A DNA stretch of 64,000 bases from Paenibacillus endophyticus (GTDB lineage: Bacteria; Bacillota; Bacilli; Paenibacillales; Paenibacillaceae): NCBI RefSeq assembly GCF_014192395.1, contig NZ_JACHXW010000001.1, positions 401,933 through 465,932 of the forward strand, given 5' to 3'. A program made the translations under genes and the position numbers. Below the pieces are notes generated by a model. That model was not told the DNA's origin. It did no database searches and was given only the letters and a program-made list of their open reading frames with translations. Within the stretch, counting starts at the first letter, position 1. Every line of letters starts with the position of its first letter. Positions 62,206 through 64,000 of the stretch are shown here, piece after piece.

Positions 62206-62714
62206 CTCTAGACGACGGTCCGAATATCTGAAAGTCTCTACCGATTCATAATCAACGAATAATCAAACGTAAGGATTAAATAAGGCGTTTAATAGCTAAT
62301 ATCAATTATTATATTGGCGAAGAAAACAAGAACACCATGAAATATGTATGCATTTTTCCTGAATACAGCCGCTTTCTTCGACAAGAAGGGAGAGGCTTTT
62401 TTGTTTTTTCGACTAAGTCCGCAATACTCTATTATTTGCTATCTATAATTCTGGAGGCGCTACCTTAAAATATTCCATGCTTTCAGGCTGATAAAGTTAA
62501 GATTTTCGTTATTATCGCGTTTAGGAAGCTCTTATACTGAGAGAGCATCCAAAATGAAAGCGGATTCTTGAAGTAGTTTGGGGAGGTGATCGCAGCAGCG
62601 TCGTTCGACCATGTTACGTTTGCGTAGGGCAGCGAGAGTTTTGCCGACAGCTTGGGGGGATTGGGGCACGAAACCGGACCGTGCCAATAACTAGGGATGA
62701 GGGAGGCAATGATG
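62206..62714 (+). other. 509-bp gene-free region before the CBM9-like gene
   Basis: Holds a probable terminator at 62366-62408 (GCC..CTTTCTT / AAGAAGG..GGC, then a T run) and a small hairpin at 62661-62687 (GGCACG/CGTGCC) in the presumed leader. GGAGGTGATC at 62581-62590 resembles a strong ribosome site but no convincing gene follows it. Confidence 0.55.
62366..62408 (+). terminator. Probable terminator after the sigK duplicate
   Basis: Imperfect stem with CTTTCTT-CGAC-AAGAAGG core and GCC/GGC base, followed by TTTTTTGTTTTTT. Confidence 0.6.
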
Positions 62715-64000
62715 ATGAACAAATTAAGGAGGAAAATCGCGGTATTTTTAAGCGTGGCGTTATTGGGAGGAAGTCTGTTCGCGCAGAATGTGCCGGAGCG
62801 GGTATTTGCCGCCAATCCGGCGAACGCATCGTACACGCCGACGGAAATTGTCGTGGACGGCAGCCTGGATACCGCCTGGAACGGAAAGGTCACGGAGTCA
62901 ATAGCCAAGGTATCGCTAGGTACGGTTGCGGGGAGCTCCGATCTGTCCGGAAGCTTCGGCGTGATGTGGGACAGCTCGTACGTATATGTAATGGCCGATA
63001 TTACGGATGATGTCGTTCAGAATGATTCCTCTACCATCTCGGACGACGACGGCATCGATCTTTATTTTGACATGAACCATAACCATTCCGCGACATACGG
63101 CGCAGACGATTTTATGTATCAGTTCGGTTACGGGGAGACGGCTATCGTCGAACATAAGCATAACGCGACAGCCGGCATCACGGTGGCATCGGCGCTTAGA
63201 ACTGGAGGGTACCGGATCGAGGTGAAAATTCCATGGTCGACGCTCGGGAAGACGCCGTCCTCCAGTATGACCTTCGGCTTCGATCTCATGATCAACGACG
63301 ACGACACTGGCGGCACGCGCGATTCCCAAATGGCCTGGAGCGACGGTACGGCGAACGCCTACCAGAGTCCAAGCCTGTTCGGAGATGCTTCGTTGACGGG
63401 GGCGCCAGGAGCGGTATCCATTCCGTCCACATCAACGCCTATTACCGTTGACGGCAGTCTGGATGCCGCCTGGAGCGGGAAAGTGATACAGCCGATTACG
63501 AAGGTTTCGCTTGGCTCGATTGCTGGGAGCTCCGACTTGTCTGGAAGCTTCGGCGTGATGTGGGACAGCTCGTACGTATACGTAATGGCTGATATTACGG
63601 ACGATGTCGTCCAAAATGATTCCTCCACCATCTCAGACGACGATGGAATCGATCTGTATTTCGACATGAATCATAATCATTCCACGACATATGGCGCAGA
63701 CGATTTTATGTATCAGTTCGGCTACGGGGAGACATCCTTCGTAGAGCATAAGCATAACGCGACAACCGGTATTACGGTGGCTTCGGCGCTTCGAACGGGA
63801 GGGTACCGAATCGAGGTGAAAATTCCTTGGTCGACGCTCGGGAAGACGCCAACCTCCAATATGACCTTTGGATTCGACCTCATGATTAACGACGACGATA
63901 CCGGCGGCACTCGTGATTCCCAAATAGCTTGGAACGACGGCACGGCGAACGCTTACCAGAACCCTAGCTTGTTCGGAGATGCTTTGTTGACCGGTTCACC
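62715..64000 (+). CDS. Secreted CBM9/DOMON-like repeat protein, 3' end outside window
   Basis: Open from ATG 62715 (chosen from three consecutive ATGs because GGAGG is then 8 bp away) to the window end. Signal peptide to about 32 (RVFAANPA). Each module starts VDGSLDxAWxGKV, then SDLSGSFGVMWDSSYVYVMADITDD, DDGIDLYFDMNHNHS, YRIEVKIPWSTLGKTP, FGFDLMINDDD and FGDA. This is the CBM9-like carbohydrate-binding fold common in large S-layer and xylanase proteins. At least two modules are present as a 594-bp in-frame tandem duplication. The rest of the protein, likely catalytic or SLH domains, is not visible. Confidence 0.85.
   Translation, partial: MNKLRRKIAVFLSVALLGGSLFAQNVPERVFAANPANASYTPTEIVVDGSLDTAWNGKVTESIAKVSLGTVAGSSDLSGSFGVMWDSSYVYVMADITDDVVQNDSSTISDDDGIDLYFDMNHNHSATYGADDFMYQFGYGETAIVEHKHNATAGITVASALRTGGYRIEVKIPWSTLGKTPSSSMTFGFDLMINDDDTGGTRDSQMAWSDGTANAYQSPSLFGDASLTGAPGAVSIPSTSTPITVDGSLDAAWSGKVIQPITKVSLGSIAGSSDLSGSFGVMWDSSYVYVMADITDDVVQNDSSTISDDDGIDLYFDMNHNHSTTYGADDFMYQFGYGETSFVEHKHNATTGITVASALRTGGYRIEVKIPWSTLGKTPTSNMTFGFDLMINDDDTGGTRDSQIAWNDGTANAYQNPSLFGDALLTGS
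62853..64000 (+). repeat. 594-bp tandem duplication (CBM9-like modules)
   Basis: GTGGACGGCAG at 62853 recurs as GTTGACGGCAG at 63447, and the GGCGTGATGTGGGACAGCTC block at 62958 recurs at 63552: constant 594 bp (198 codons). Identity is high with mostly third-position differences. The second copy runs past the window end. Confidence 0.92.

Noticed and set aside
62581..62640. Start of a gene after GGAGGTGATC
   Set aside because: The frames after it stop quickly and have no family resemblance.

Overview
The window looks like chromosomal DNA of a spore-forming, S-layer-bearing Gram-positive soil bacterium of the Paenibacillus type. Evidence: an uninterrupted sigma-K gene, a GerA/GerB/GerC-type germinant-receptor operon, proteins ending in three SLH repeats, strong GGAGG-type ribosome sites with GTG/TTG starts, and many two-permease sugar ABC importers with lipoprotein binding proteins. 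No rRNA or tRNA gene was recognised. All functional names come from motif and family recognition by eye; no database search was run.

Layout. 1-6.1 kb: end of a YesM-type sensor kinase and a sugar importer (two binding proteins around two permeases). 6.2-8.7 kb: remnant of an SLH gene and a secreted CBM-bearing glycoside hydrolase-like protein. 8.9-17.7 kb: HAD phosphatase, three-gene germinant receptor, MOSC protein divergent from a LysR regulator, small thioredoxin-like protein, RspA-like dehydratase plus NAD-dependent epimerase. 17.8-31.9 kb: a nine-gene transport cluster in one direction (one UgpC/MsmK-type ATPase, two permease pairs, a 988-residue binding protein with added sugar-binding-like modules, an NHL-Yip1 membrane protein, a DUF5696-like protein, and a last binding protein behind three 67-bp tandem repeats). 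32-35.7 kb: OmpR-type two-component system and two PepSY proteins. 36-38.6 kb: chemoreceptor and UPF0060 protein. 38.7-42.7 kb: cobalamin riboswitch with terminator followed by a 1237-residue surface protein whose architecture (alpha/alpha barrel, three DUF4430 domains, SLH) recalls animal transcobalamin/intrinsic factor. 42.9-49.9 kb: parallel beta-helix protein and a PL11 rhamnogalacturonan-lyase-like SLH protein. 50-57.6 kb: membrane GDPD, UDG-like protein, SGNH hydrolase, ABC-2 exporter, small coiled-coil protein, two-subunit chromate transporter. 57.6-62.2 kb: decayed zone with a formylglycine-generating enzyme gene interrupted by one TGA, a degenerate IS3-family element with recognisable inverted repeats, debris of a kinase and a binding-protein gene, intact sigK and a broken partial sigK copy. 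62.7-64 kb: start of a secreted CBM9-like protein with a 594-bp in-frame tandem duplication, cut by the window end.

How it fits together: much of the window serves capture and breakdown of plant polysaccharide, with surface-anchored lyases and CBM proteins feeding several oligosaccharide importers; two copies of the palindrome GTAAGCGCTTAC lie upstream of the 14-kb cluster and of its last gene and suggest CcpA/LacI-type control. The most interesting item is the riboswitch-controlled transcobalamin-like surface protein, which I infer to be a cell-wall cobalamin-capture protein. The 14-kb cluster with Yip1 and DUF5696 proteins is the second candidate for an incompletely described system.
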